A DNA stretch of 38,970 bases from Clostridiales bacterium (GTDB lineage Bacteria; Bacillota; Clostridia; Christensenellales; Aristaeellaceae), in assembly GCA_012517815.1 (NCBI GenBank), contig JAAYUF010000167.1, forward strand, positions 1 through 38,970, written 5' to 3'. Position numbers and translations under genes: made by a program. The notes under the pieces are model-generated. The model searched no databases and was not told where the DNA came from. It worked only from the letters and a program-made list of their open reading frames with translations. This document shows positions 1-6,691 of this stretch, piece by piece (position 1 is the stretch's first letter; each line of letters begins with the position of its first letter).

Positions 1-203
1 ACACCTATTACCGCGGGCTTGACCAGGTAACGAAGTGGGTCAAGCTTAAGTTTGCTGCCATGAATCTCAAAAAGCTGGCAATGTGGAGAGGGAATCCCTC
101 GCTTTTACGCCGCTTCTTGTGCTTGCAAAGAGCTTTCACTGCTTTTGACTTCGTTTTCAATGTTAAGAACCCGCGTTTCTGTTTTGAAACACGGGTTCTT
201 TGA
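1..203 (+). CDS. IS1182-type transposase, C-terminal end (partial)
   Basis: The frame is open from the window edge (codons from base 3) to TGA at 201-203, about 66 residues. It contains YYRGLDQVTKWVKLKFAAMN followed by LKKLAMW, the C-terminal signature of IS1182-family DDE transposases (known family feature: FAAMNLKKLA near the end). The catalytic part lies to the left, outside the window, so it cannot be judged whether the element is intact. The last codons overlap an inverted repeat (165-200). No terminal inverted repeat or target duplication can be paired from this side alone. The family call rests on a short tail motif. Confidence 0.72.
   Translation, partial: TYYRGLDQVTKWVKLKFAAMNLKKLAMWRGNPSLLRRFLCLQRAFTAFDFVFNVKNPRFCFETRVL
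165..200 (+). terminator. Inverted repeat overlapping the transposase stop
   Basis: Two 15-base arms (165-179 and 186-200) pair around a six-base T-rich loop with one mismatch (C174 against A191, which becomes a G-T wobble if read on the minus strand). The arm sits in the last codons of the transposase. It could be a terminator protecting or ending the element, or part of the element's end. There is no long T-run after it on the plus strand. Confidence 0.4.
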
Positions 204-211
204 CGGTCTGG

Positions 212-250
212 CGCGGCGTTCTTCCCATCGGGAAGAACGCCGCGCGTTTT
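212..250 (+). terminator. Rho-independent terminator after the transposase
   Basis: A perfect 15-bp GC-rich stem (212-226 with 230-244) closes a three-base loop and is followed by CGTTTT. It would stop plus-strand transcription leaving the insertion element. Confidence 0.7.
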
Positions 251-458
251 GTTGCCGGACGCCTGGGAAGGCCCGTCCGCCGCGGAACGCCTGACGCCCG
301 GTTTGAGGGCTGGACGGGCTCCTTTGAGCACCGGGGAGGCAATCAACCCAATGCGTTCCGCCATGGGGTATCCGGCCGGCGCAGGGGGTCGGGGACGGCC
401 GTGAACCGGCCGTTGCGCGCCGCGGGATGCCCGCGGAGCGTCCATGACGGATAGAAGG
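251..458. other. Gene-free GC-rich stretch
   Basis: No open frame with a credible ribosome site or recognisable protein was found between the transposase terminator and the regulator gene. Nothing else stands out here. Confidence 0.5.
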
Positions 459-490
459 AGGACCGGATACCCTGGCGGGTATCCGGTCCT
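459..490 (-). terminator. Likely terminator of the metalloregulator gene
   Basis: A perfect 14-bp inverted repeat (459-472 with 477-490, loop TGGC) lies 37 bases past the stop of the DtxR-family gene. Read on the minus strand it is followed by a pyrimidine-rich CCTTCTAT rather than a clean T-run, so the terminator reading is likely but not certain. Confidence 0.55.
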
Positions 491-526
491 CTGCTGGCCC
501 TGCATCCGATTGAACGCGCCGGGGCG

Positions 527-919
527 TCAGCCGGCGGAAGGCGCTTGCCCGTCAGAATAGAGATTGGCGTGGTTGCAGATGGCGCGGTACGAGGCGTTGC
601 TGAGGTCGTGCTCGATTTTGCAGGCGTCTTCGCGGGCCGTCTGCTCATCCACGCCCAGTTTGATCAGGAACGTCGTCAGGGTTTTATGACGGTCGTAGAT
701 CCGCTCGGCGATCTCCATCCCGGTGTCCGTCAGGGTGATCAGCCCGTCCCGGTCCATGGTGATGTATCCGTTTTCCCGCAGGCGCTTGGCTGCATAGCTG
801 ACGCTGGGTTTCGTGACGCCCAGTTCGGTGGCGATATCGATGGAGCGGATGTAACCGTGACGCTCGCGCATCATCAGCATGGTTTCCAGATAATCTTCCG
901 ATGATTTGAGGATTTTCAT
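527..919 (-). CDS. DtxR/MntR-family metal-dependent transcriptional regulator
   Basis: A 130-residue cytoplasmic DNA-binding protein expected to dimerise and repress metal-uptake genes when its metal is bound. The N-terminal winged helix spans about residues 5-60 (recognition region TKPSVSYAAKRLREN), followed by the metal-binding and dimer helices. Candidate ligands are D9 (SSEDYLE), H78 (YDRHKT), E97 or D98, C100, E103 and H104 (ACKIEH). D9 resembles the manganese regulator MntR, while C100 with E103/H104 resembles the iron regulators DtxR/IdeR. The length is that of MntR, with no SH3-like C-terminal domain. The start at 919 is chosen because AGGAGG precedes it; the frame is open further upstream but without conserved sequence. 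Its place beside the feo operon, which carries two TTAG-N6-CTAA palindromes, suggests iron control. Confidence 0.88.
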   Translation of the reverse strand: MKILKSSEDYLETMLMMRERHGYIRSIDIATELGVTKPSVSYAAKRLRENGYITMDRDGLITLTDTGMEIAERIYDRHKTLTTFLIKLGVDEQTAREDACKIEHDLSNASYRAICNHANLYSDGQAPSAG

Positions 920-941
920 GAGATCGCCTCCTGTTCCAACC

Positions 942-970
942 AGCGTACCACAACCCTGTAAAAAATGCAA
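942..970 (-). promoter_or_regulatory. Putative promoter of the DtxR-family gene
   Basis: On the minus strand TTGCAT (-35, 965-970) and TACGCT (-10, 942-947) are 17 bases apart, just inside the feo terminator and about 25 bases before the start codon. The -10 is weak. It would give the regulator its own transcript separate from feo. Confidence 0.42.
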
Positions 971-1013
971 TCCAAAAGCATCGCCCGGGCCGGAGACGCG
1001 CGCCGTTCGCAGG

Positions 1014-1050
1014 AAAAACGCCGCCGGCCAAAGGCGCGAGCGGCGTTTTT
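1014..1050 (-). terminator. Terminator of the feo operon
   Basis: Arms AAAAACGCCGC (1014-1024) and GCGGCGTTTTT (1040-1050) form an 11-bp stem whose A/T ends provide a U-tract on either strand. It lies 57 bases past the last feo gene. Confidence 0.8.
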
Positions 1051-1106
1051 CAGACATGCGAAACGGTTACATGAAGCGGGTATGGATAGCAGCCATCACG
1101 CAAGCG

Positions 1107-1259
1107 TCAGTGACTGTTCAACCCGCACGAGCCGTGGCAGTGCGCGCAGTCGCTGCCACAGCTGCAGCCGCCCTTGCCCTGCCGTTTGTCCGAGATCATT
1201 TTCCACAGTATCGCGACCACGCCCGCAACGAGCACGCCGCCGACAATCCAGGTTGCCAT
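1107..1259 (-). CDS. FeoB-associated Cys-rich membrane protein
   Basis: A 50-residue protein beginning MATWIVGGVLVAGVVAILWK: one hydrophobic helix (about residues 4-19), then a short basic stretch and a cytoplasmic Cys cluster (C32, C34, C38, C41, C45, with H40 and H42). This layout matches the small proteins annotated as FeoB-associated Cys-rich membrane protein, often found just after feoB. Its role is not established; a part in binding or handing over ferrous iron at the FeoB pore is inference. Its ATG shares one base with the FeoB stop (TGATG), so translation is probably coupled. It is the last gene before the feo terminator. Confidence 0.85.
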   Translation of the reverse strand: MATWIVGGVLVAGVVAILWKMISDKRQGKGGCSCGSDCAHCHGSCGLNSH

Positions 1260-3622
1260 CAGGCTTTCACCTTCACTTTCAAAACATTCTGGTTATAGGG
1301 GTTCCTGCGCGCCAGCAGATAGACGGCCAGCCCCAGCAGCGCGATCGCGACGCCCGTCGCGGCGGTGAAGGCGCCGCCGACTGCCAGCAGGCCCAGCTGG
1401 AAGAACACCAGCGCCACCGCGTAGGCGAACAGGCACTGGTAGCCGATGGCAAACCAGGTCCAGCGCGCGCTGTTCATTTCGCGCCGGATCGCGCCGATGG
1501 CCGCGAAACACGGCGCGCACAGGAGGTTGAACAGCAGGAAGCTGAACGCGGCGAGCGACCCGTGGCCCTTCCCGCTTTCCTGAAACGCGGTGGCGATCGG
1601 GGAAAGCCCCGCCTCCATCTCCTCGGCGGAGCCTTCCTCCACCAGGGCGGCCGCGGCATCCTCGCCCGAATCGTCCACGACGCCGTACAGCACGCCGAAC
1701 ACGCCCACAACCTCTTCCTTGGCTACCAGCCCCATCACGGTGGCTACGGTAGACTGCCAGTTGCCAAAGCCGAGCGGATCAAACACGGGCGCGACGAAGC
1801 CGCCCACCTTGCCCAGCATGCTTTCGTCCATATCCTCCACCGCGCCGAACACCCATCGCGAATCGGCGGCAGCGACGCCGGCCTCTCCCGCGGCGGCATC
1901 CGTTACAACGGCCGTATCCTGCGCAACGGCCGCGCCGGCGGACGCCGTGGCCCAGCCGTAGCCGGAGGTGAACCAGATCAGAATGCTCGCCACAACGATC
2001 ACCGTGCCCGCCCGCTTGATAAAGCTCCAGCCGCGCTCCCACATGCTGTGCAGCACGTTTTTCGCGCTGGGCACATGGTAGGCGGGCAGCTCCATCACAA
2101 ACGGGGCGGGGTCGCCGGCAAAGGCGCGCGTTTTCTTGAGCAGGATGCCGCTGACCACCACGGCCGCCACCCCGATGAAGTAGGCGCTGGTGGCCACCCA
2201 ACCGGCGTTGTGGAACAGCGCGCCCGCGATCAGCGCCACGATGGGCATCTTGGCACCGCAGGGGATGAACGTCGCGGTCATGATGGTCATCTTCCGGTCG
2301 CGGTCGTTTTCAATGGTGCGCGAAGCCATGATGCCCGGCACGCCGCAGCCGGAGGAAATGAGCATCGGGATGAAGCTTTTGCCCGAGAGGCCGAACTTGC
2401 GGAAGATCCGGTCCATGATGAACGCGACGCGCGCCATGTAGCCGACGTCCTCCAGCACCGCCAACAGCAGGAACAGCACCAGCATCTGCGGCACAAAGCC
2501 GATCACGGCGCCCACACCGCCGATGATGCCGTCGCCAATCAGGCCCACGAGCCATCCCGCCGTGCCGATCTGCGTAAGCCAGGCCACCACCGGCGCCTGC
2601 ACCCATTCCCCGACGACGGTGTCGTTGGTGAAGTCGGTCAGCAGCGTGCCCACGGTGGTCACCGAAATGTAATACACCAGGAACATGATGGCTGCAAAAA
2701 GCGGCAGCGCGAGCCAGCGGTTGGTCACGACGCGGTCGATGCGATCCGAAACGCTCAGCGCGTTGCGTGAACGTCCCTTTTGCACGCAGGTTTCCACCAG
2801 CCGCGCGATGAAGGCGTATCGCTGGCCCGTGATGATGGACTCCGCATCGTCGTCCAACTCCTGCTCGCAGGAGCGGATCACGCGTTCGATCTCCGCGCGG
2901 GTGCTTTCGGGCAGGGAGAGATCGGCCTGCACCTTTTCATCGCGTTCGAACAATTTGATGGCGTACCAGCGGGCCAGATGCGGTTCCACGATGTCGCCCT
3001 CGTGCCGGCTGCCGTCCGCGTGGTGGTGGTGAACGGGCGTATCGCCGTCGCGGTGGGTCATCAGATCCTCAATATGGGCCAGGGCGTGCTCCACGGCGCC
3101 TGCGAACACGTGCGGCGGCTCGTGGCGCGTGCCCGCGCGGGCTTTGACGGCCGCCTTTTTCGCGGCTTCCGCCACGCCTTCGGCTTTCAGCGCGGAGGTT
3201 TCCACCACCTCGCAGCCCAGCGCCTCGCTCAGCTTATCCAGCCGGATCACATCGCCGTTTTTACGCGCGGCGTCGATCATGTTCAGCGCGATCACCATGG
3301 GGATGCCAAGCTCCGCCAGCTGGGTGGTCAGGTAGAGGTTACGCTCGATGTTGGAGGCGTCCACGATGTTGAGAATCGCATCCGGACGTTCGCCGATCAG
3401 GTAGCCGCGCGCGACCACTTCCTCCAGCGTGTAGGGGGAGAGGCTGTAGATGCCCGGCAGATCCTGCAGGATCACCTCGTGCTCGCCCCGAATTTTGCCC
3501 TCCTTTTTTTCCACGGTTACGCCGGGCCAGTTGCCCACGTATTGGTTGCTACCCGTCAGGGCGTTGAACATGGTCGTCTTGCCCGAGTTCGGGTTGCCCG
3601 CCAGTGCGATTTTGATGCTCAT
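1259..3622 (-). CDS. feoB: Ferrous iron transport protein B (FeoB)
   Basis: A 787-residue inner-membrane Fe(II) transporter with an N-terminal G-protein domain. Visible GTPase motifs are G1 GNPNSGKTT (residues 8-16), G3 DLPG (about 54-57), G4 NMID (about 113) and G5 ETSALKAEG (about 142). A helical linker follows, with an unusual histidine run HHHHADGSRHEGD near residue 198. The membrane domain carries paired gate motifs, including IPMLISSGCGVPGIMASR and CAPCFAAIGAIRREM. A loop rich in Asp, Glu and Ala (DDSGEDAAAALVEEGSAEE) lies near residue 640. The start is supported by GGAGG a few bases upstream. It lies 90 bases after feoA, and that gap holds an operator-like palindrome. Length and motifs are those of a complete FeoB. 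Confidence 0.97.
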   Translation of the reverse strand: MSIKIALAGNPNSGKTTMFNALTGSNQYVGNWPGVTVEKKEGKIRGEHEVILQDLPGIYSLSPYTLEEVVARGYLIGERPDAILNIVDASNIERNLYLTTQLAELGIPMVIALNMIDAARKNGDVIRLDKLSEALGCEVVETSALKAEGVAEAAKKAAVKARAGTRHEPPHVFAGAVEHALAHIEDLMTHRDGDTPVHHHHADGSRHEGDIVEPHLARWYAIKLFERDEKVQADLSLPESTRAEIERVIRSCEQELDDDAESIITGQRYAFIARLVETCVQKGRSRNALSVSDRIDRVVTNRWLALPLFAAIMFLVYYISVTTVGTLLTDFTNDTVVGEWVQAPVVAWLTQIGTAGWLVGLIGDGIIGGVGAVIGFVPQMLVLFLLLAVLEDVGYMARVAFIMDRIFRKFGLSGKSFIPMLISSGCGVPGIMASRTIENDRDRKMTIMTATFIPCGAKMPIVALIAGALFHNAGWVATSAYFIGVAAVVVSGILLKKTRAFAGDPAPFVMELPAYHVPSAKNVLHSMWERGWSFIKRAGTVIVVASILIWFTSGYGWATASAGAAVAQDTAVVTDAAAGEAGVAAADSRWVFGAVEDMDESMLGKVGGFVAPVFDPLGFGNWQSTVATVMGLVAKEEVVGVFGVLYGVVDDSGEDAAAALVEEGSAEEMEAGLSPIATAFQESGKGHGSLAAFSFLLFNLLCAPCFAAIGAIRREMNSARWTWFAIGYQCLFAYAVALVFFQLGLLAVGGAFTAATGVAIALLGLAVYLLARRNPYNQNVLKVKVKA

Positions 3623-3670
3623 CGGTTCTCCTCCGCCTAAGTCGTTTTTAGAATAGGCATTCAGTTTTCA

Positions 3671-3686
3671 GTTAGCATGCACTAAC
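3671..3686. promoter_or_regulatory. Putative metalloregulator operator between feoA and feoB
   Basis: GTTAG-CATGCA-CTAAC is a 5-bp inverted repeat with a six-base spacer, containing TTAG-N6-CTAA. The same arrangement occurs after the operon promoter at 4197-4212. The known DtxR/IdeR consensus TTAGGTTAGSCTAACCTAA contains two overlapping TTAG-N6-CTAA sites, so binding by the neighbouring DtxR-family protein is a reasonable inference. It lies 49 bases before feoB, where no clear promoter was seen. Confidence 0.6.
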
Positions 3687-3712
3687 CGTGAGGGAAAGAA
3701 ATCGCCGCTGCC

Positions 3713-3934
3713 TTAGCGTACCTCGATCAGCGCCGCGTCTCCCTTGCGCACGGAAAGCTCGTATCCGCGAACCGTCAGTTCCATCGGATCCCCCAGCGGC
3801 GCGACCTTGCGGACATATACCTCCGCGCCGCGCGTCAGGCCCATATCCATGATGCGGCGCTTGATCGCGCCTTCTCCGTGAAGGCGCTCAATCACGGCGT
3901 GCTCCCCGATTTTCACATCCCGCAGTGTTTTCAT
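3713..3934 (-). CDS. feoA: Ferrous iron transport protein A (FeoA), canonical copy
   Basis: A 73-residue cytoplasmic SH3-like protein that works with FeoB in Fe(II) uptake, probably by touching its GTPase or core domain. Family features seen are KIGEHAVIERLHGEG, the IKRRIMDMGLTRGAEVYV segment (residues about 25-42) and the closing strand YELSVRKGDAALIEV. The ribosome site AGGAGGAGG precedes the ATG. It is the second of two FeoA genes and is closest to feoB. Confidence 0.93.
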   Translation of the reverse strand: MKTLRDVKIGEHAVIERLHGEGAIKRRIMDMGLTRGAEVYVRKVAPLGDPMELTVRGYELSVRKGDAALIEVR

Positions 3935-3952
3935 CCGTTTCCTCCTCCTGCT

Positions 3953-4162
3953 TCAGACCAGCACGCGCATCGCCATGGCGCGGTTGAGCGCGACGCGGCT
4001 GTCCTTGACCCAAACGATGAGATTGCCGCCCAGTTCGTTGACAACGCGAACCGGTTCGCCTACGACAAACCCAAGTTCCGCCAGATGCTGTCTGGTTTCG
4101 TCCTGCCCGGTTATCTTCCGGATCCGGTTCACTTCGCCGATCGCGGCCATGGTCAGGGGCAT
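3953..4162 (-). CDS. Second FeoA-domain protein
   Basis: A 69-residue FeoA-like SH3 protein: MPLTMAAIGEVNRIRKITGQ, then RQHLAELGFVVGEPVRVV and a C-terminal LNRAMAMRVLV. It diverges from the canonical FeoA and is the first gene of the operon. Tandem FeoA proteins are common in Clostridia; what the second does is not settled. The ATG at 4162 is chosen because AAGGAGG lies about ten bases upstream; an ATG at 4192 in the same frame lacks a ribosome site. The stop is 18 bases from the next feoA. Confidence 0.87.
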   Translation of the reverse strand: MPLTMAAIGEVNRIRKITGQDETRQHLAELGFVVGEPVRVVNELGGNLIVWVKDSRVALNRAMAMRVLV

Positions 4163-4196
4163 TGCTGCGCACCTCCTTGCGTATTGATCCATTGAT

Positions 4197-4212
4197 GTTA
4201 GTTTACGCTAAC
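4197..4212. promoter_or_regulatory. Putative metalloregulator operator at the feo promoter
   Basis: GTTAG-TTTACG-CTAAC repeats the arms and spacing of the site at 3671-3686 with a different spacer sequence. It lies just past the expected transcription start of the feo promoter, where a bound repressor would block transcription. Confidence 0.68.
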
Positions 4213-4227
4213 CAACGAACCGGGCTT

Positions 4228-4256
4228 AGTTTAACACCTCTAACATCGATTGTCAA
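4228..4256 (-). promoter_or_regulatory. Promoter of the feo operon
   Basis: On the minus strand a consensus -35 TTGACA (4251-4256) and -10 TAAACT (4228-4233) are separated by 17 bases. The transcript would start near 4221, with the palindrome at 4197-4212 directly downstream. Confidence 0.8.
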
Positions 4257-4567
4257 CCCACGTTTCCGCATTTTCCGCTTTTTCATCCTCCGGCCGACGA
4301 TTGTAGCTGCATGCGGTCAGGCGGTGAAACGGCCGACAGCTAAACAGGCGACGCCCGTCGGGCGACGCGCCGATGCGAAGGCGGATGTAACCGAGGATGC
4401 GCGCTTGGGGCGCGCGCAGGAAGCGCCGCATCGCCCCGCAACAATGGAATGCCGTCGGATGCAAGGGCAGATGCCGAGCCGGGTGGATGACTCCCCGACG
4501 CGCCGATCCGGCCCGGAATGTAACGGACTTCTATCGTTCAAATAATGCATTCTTAACGATTTCGCTG
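4257..4567. other. Divergent intergenic region between feo and phn promoters
   Basis: About 310 bases with no credible gene. It is GC-rich in the middle with several short GC stems and turns AT-rich after about 4530. No recognised riboswitch core was found. Confidence 0.5.
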
Positions 4568-4595
4568 TTGTAATTTCATAATGTTGGCGTACAAT
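4568..4595 (+). promoter_or_regulatory. Promoter of phnD
   Basis: TTGTAA (4568-4573) and TACAAT (4590-4595) are 16 bases apart in an AT-rich patch. A GAGGAGG ribosome site follows before the phnD start. Confidence 0.68.
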
Positions 4596-4634
4596 AGGAA
4601 TATCCCCGGTATCATACTTGAGGAGGAAAAATCA

Positions 4635-5678
4635 ATGAAAAAACTGTTGGCGCTGTTGCTGGCTGTCGCGATGATCATCGGCTGCACTACCGCGATGGCT
4701 GAAGCCATCAAAATGGACAAGCTGACCCTCGAGTTCGTGCCCTCCAAGGATGCGGACGTTATTATCACCGGCACCAAGAACCTCCCCGACCTGCTAAAGG
4801 CCGAGATGCTCAACCAGGGCTATGACGTGGGCGAAGTCGACATTACCGTGGGCACCTCCTACGAGGCCACCGGCGAAGCCATTGCCGCCGGCACCATCGA
4901 CATCGGCTGGCTGCCGGGCGGCACCTACGCGCTGTACAGCGACGAGGTGGATGTGATCCTGACCGCCACCCGCGCGGGCCTGAGCAACGACAGCACCGAC
5001 GCCAAGACTTGGAACGGCGACGCCAACAAGACCCTGCCCACCGACGAGCAGGTAACCTTCTACCGTTCGCTGATCTACGCCACGCCTTCCGCCTACGGCA
5101 AGGAACTGGCCGCGAAAGTGAACGCCGGCGAAGCCCTGACCTGGGACGACGTCAGCAAGGCCAACTGGGCCGTGCTCAAGACCTCTTCCTCCGCCGGGTA
5201 CATCTATCCCACCATGTGGCTGATGGATAACTTCGACGGCAAGAAACTGACCGACCTGACCAACGTCGTGACCCTGAGCGGCTACGGCGAGAGCTTCGCG
5301 CAGGCCGCCGCCGAGGCCGTGGACGTGATCGTGTGCTATGCCGACGGCCGCCGCGACTACGAAGCCGCCTGGACGCTGCCCACCGATCAGCAGGATTCCA
5401 CCGGCAAGGCCGGCATGGGCCGCAGCGATTCCATCTGGAACGAGATGAACGTTATCGGCGTGACCGCGCCCATCTACAACGACACCGTGTCCATCACCAA
5501 GGCGGTGCCCGAGGTGTACAACCCCGAGTTCATCACCGCGATCCAGAACGCGCTCATCAACATCATCGGCACCGACGAGGGCAAGGCGATCTTCTCCGTG
5601 TACAGCCATACCGGCTATGCCCTGGCGACCGACGCGGATTATGACGCGGCCCGCAAGGCGCTGGAAGTTGTGCAGTAA
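4635..5678 (+). CDS. phnD: Phosphonate/phosphite/phosphate ABC transporter substrate-binding protein
   Basis: A 347-residue exported PhnD-type binding protein. An N-terminal signal (MKKLLALLLAVAMIIGCTTA) contains IIGC, which could be a lipobox giving a lipoprotein anchored at C17; an alternative signal peptidase I cut is AMA before E. The mature part shows the family pattern: LEFVPSKDADVI at the start, SYEATGEAIAAGTIDIGWLP (the presence/absence strand of the pocket), LKTSSSAGYIYPTMWL (the loop that in PhnD contacts the phosphonate group), and VDVIVCYADGRRDYEAAW. The exact ligand cannot be read from sequence. The start at 4635 has a strong GAGGAGG. A terminator and a new promoter separate it from phnC, so the binding protein can be made in excess. 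Confidence 0.93.
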   Translation: MKKLLALLLAVAMIIGCTTAMAEAIKMDKLTLEFVPSKDADVIITGTKNLPDLLKAEMLNQGYDVGEVDITVGTSYEATGEAIAAGTIDIGWLPGGTYALYSDEVDVILTATRAGLSNDSTDAKTWNGDANKTLPTDEQVTFYRSLIYATPSAYGKELAAKVNAGEALTWDDVSKANWAVLKTSSSAGYIYPTMWLMDNFDGKKLTDLTNVVTLSGYGESFAQAAAEAVDVIVCYADGRRDYEAAWTLPTDQQDSTGKAGMGRSDSIWNEMNVIGVTAPIYNDTVSITKAVPEVYNPEFITAIQNALINIIGTDEGKAIFSVYSHTGYALATDADYDAARKALEVVQ

Positions 5679-5693
5679 CCAAAACCTTCGATT

Positions 5694-5730
5694 GGGCGGT
5701 ACGGTCTTGACCGTGCCGCCCTCTCTTTTT
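5694..5730 (+). terminator. Terminator after phnD
   Basis: GGGCGGTACGGTC pairs with GACCGTGCCGCCC (one T-G wobble), followed by CTCTCTTTTT. It probably lets only part of the phnD transcripts continue into phnC. Confidence 0.82.
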
Positions 5731-5768
5731 AACCGGACCTTGCCAAGCGCCCTCGCGCCGCGCCGCTC

Positions 5769-5797
5769 TTGTTATTCCAACCCATCAATGATATAGT
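5769..5797 (+). promoter_or_regulatory. Second promoter, for phnC and the genes after it
   Basis: TTGTTA (5769-5774) and TATAGT (5792-5797) are 17 bases apart, after the phnD terminator and 36 bases before phnC. Confidence 0.68.
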
Positions 5798-5833
5798 AGA
5801 AACAGCAAACTACGCGAAGCGAGAGGCTTGACT

Positions 5834-6691
5834 ATGATCGAATTTGTCCACACCGGGAAGACCTATCCCAACGGGGTGCAGGGCCTGAAAGATGTCAACC
5901 TTCAGATCGAGCAGGGCGAGTTCGTCGCGATTATCGGGCTTTCGGGCGCGGGCAAATCGACGCTGATCCGCACCATCAACCGCATGATCGACGTGACGGA
6001 CGGTCAGGTGCTGGTGGACGGCGTGGATGTGATGACCCTGCGGGGCAAAGCCTTGAGGCGCTTCCGGCGGCACATCGGGATGATCTTCCAGTCCTTCAAC
6101 CTGGTTACGCGCTCCACGGTGATCAAGAACGTGCTCACCTCCATGGTGCCGGATATGGGCTTTTTCCGCGTGCTGCTGGGCATTTTCACCAAAAGTCAGG
6201 AAATGGCCGCGCTGGCCGCGCTGGATAAAGTGGGCATCCTGGACAAGGCCTACACGCGGTGCGACCAGCTCTCCGGCGGTCAGCAGCAGCGCGTCGCGTT
6301 GGCGCGCACGCTTAACCAGAACCCGACCGTCATTCTGGCGGACGAGCCCGTGGCCGCGCTGGACCCCGTGACCGCCAACCAGGTGATGAGCGACTTCAAG
6401 CGAATCAACAAGGAAATGAACATCACCATCCTGATCAACATCCACCATGTGGATCTGGCGCTGGACTTCGCCGACCGCGTGATCGGCATCCGCGCGGGCG
6501 AGATCGTCTACGACGGCCCCGTTACGCAGGTGACCCAGGAGATACTGGACGTGATTTACAACGGCGCGCCCGTGCCCAAAGCCGCCGATGAACAGAGCGC
6601 CAGGGACGCCGCGCAGATTGCCGAGGTAAAGGCGAAAACCCTCGGGAAAAAGGCGCCTATGGCGGAGCAGGTGGATCTATGGCAAAAATGA
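5834..6691 (+). CDS. phnC: Phosphonate-type ABC transporter ATP-binding protein
   Basis: A 285-residue cytoplasmic ATPase energising the PhnDCEE importer. Walker A GLSGAGKST (residues 35-43), Q-loop near FQSFN (85-89), signature LSGGQ (146-150), Walker B VILADEP (166-172) and the switch histidine in NIHHVDLA are all present. The family-typical long helix with FRVLLGIFTKSQ lies at about 111-122. The ATG at 5834 is preferred over an in-frame TTG at 5828 because GAGAGG is seven bases before the ATG but only one before the TTG. The end overlaps the first phnE by 13 bases. The C-terminal 30 residues (KAADEQSARDAAQIAEVKAK) extend past the ATPase fold. Confidence 0.95.
   Translation: MIEFVHTGKTYPNGVQGLKDVNLQIEQGEFVAIIGLSGAGKSTLIRTINRMIDVTDGQVLVDGVDVMTLRGKALRRFRRHIGMIFQSFNLVTRSTVIKNVLTSMVPDMGFFRVLLGIFTKSQEMAALAALDKVGILDKAYTRCDQLSGGQQQRVALARTLNQNPTVILADEPVAALDPVTANQVMSDFKRINKEMNITILINIHHVDLALDFADRVIGIRAGEIVYDGPVTQVTQEILDVIYNGAPVPKAADEQSARDAAQIAEVKAKTLGKKAPMAEQVDLWQK

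Noticed and set aside
965..2770. Plus-strand open frame of about 600 codons opposite feoB
   Set aside because: Arg/His/Ala-rich shadow of feoB without recognisable sequence.
4262..4567. Possible cobalamin or other riboswitch upstream of phnD
   Set aside because: GC-rich stems and GGTG-like pieces are present, but no conserved core such as GCCACTG was found, and the phnD promoter lies after this stretch.
4550..4580. Pho-box-like TTAACG near the phnD promoter
   Set aside because: Only one hexamer resembles the TTAACA unit; the required repeats at 11-base spacing are absent.
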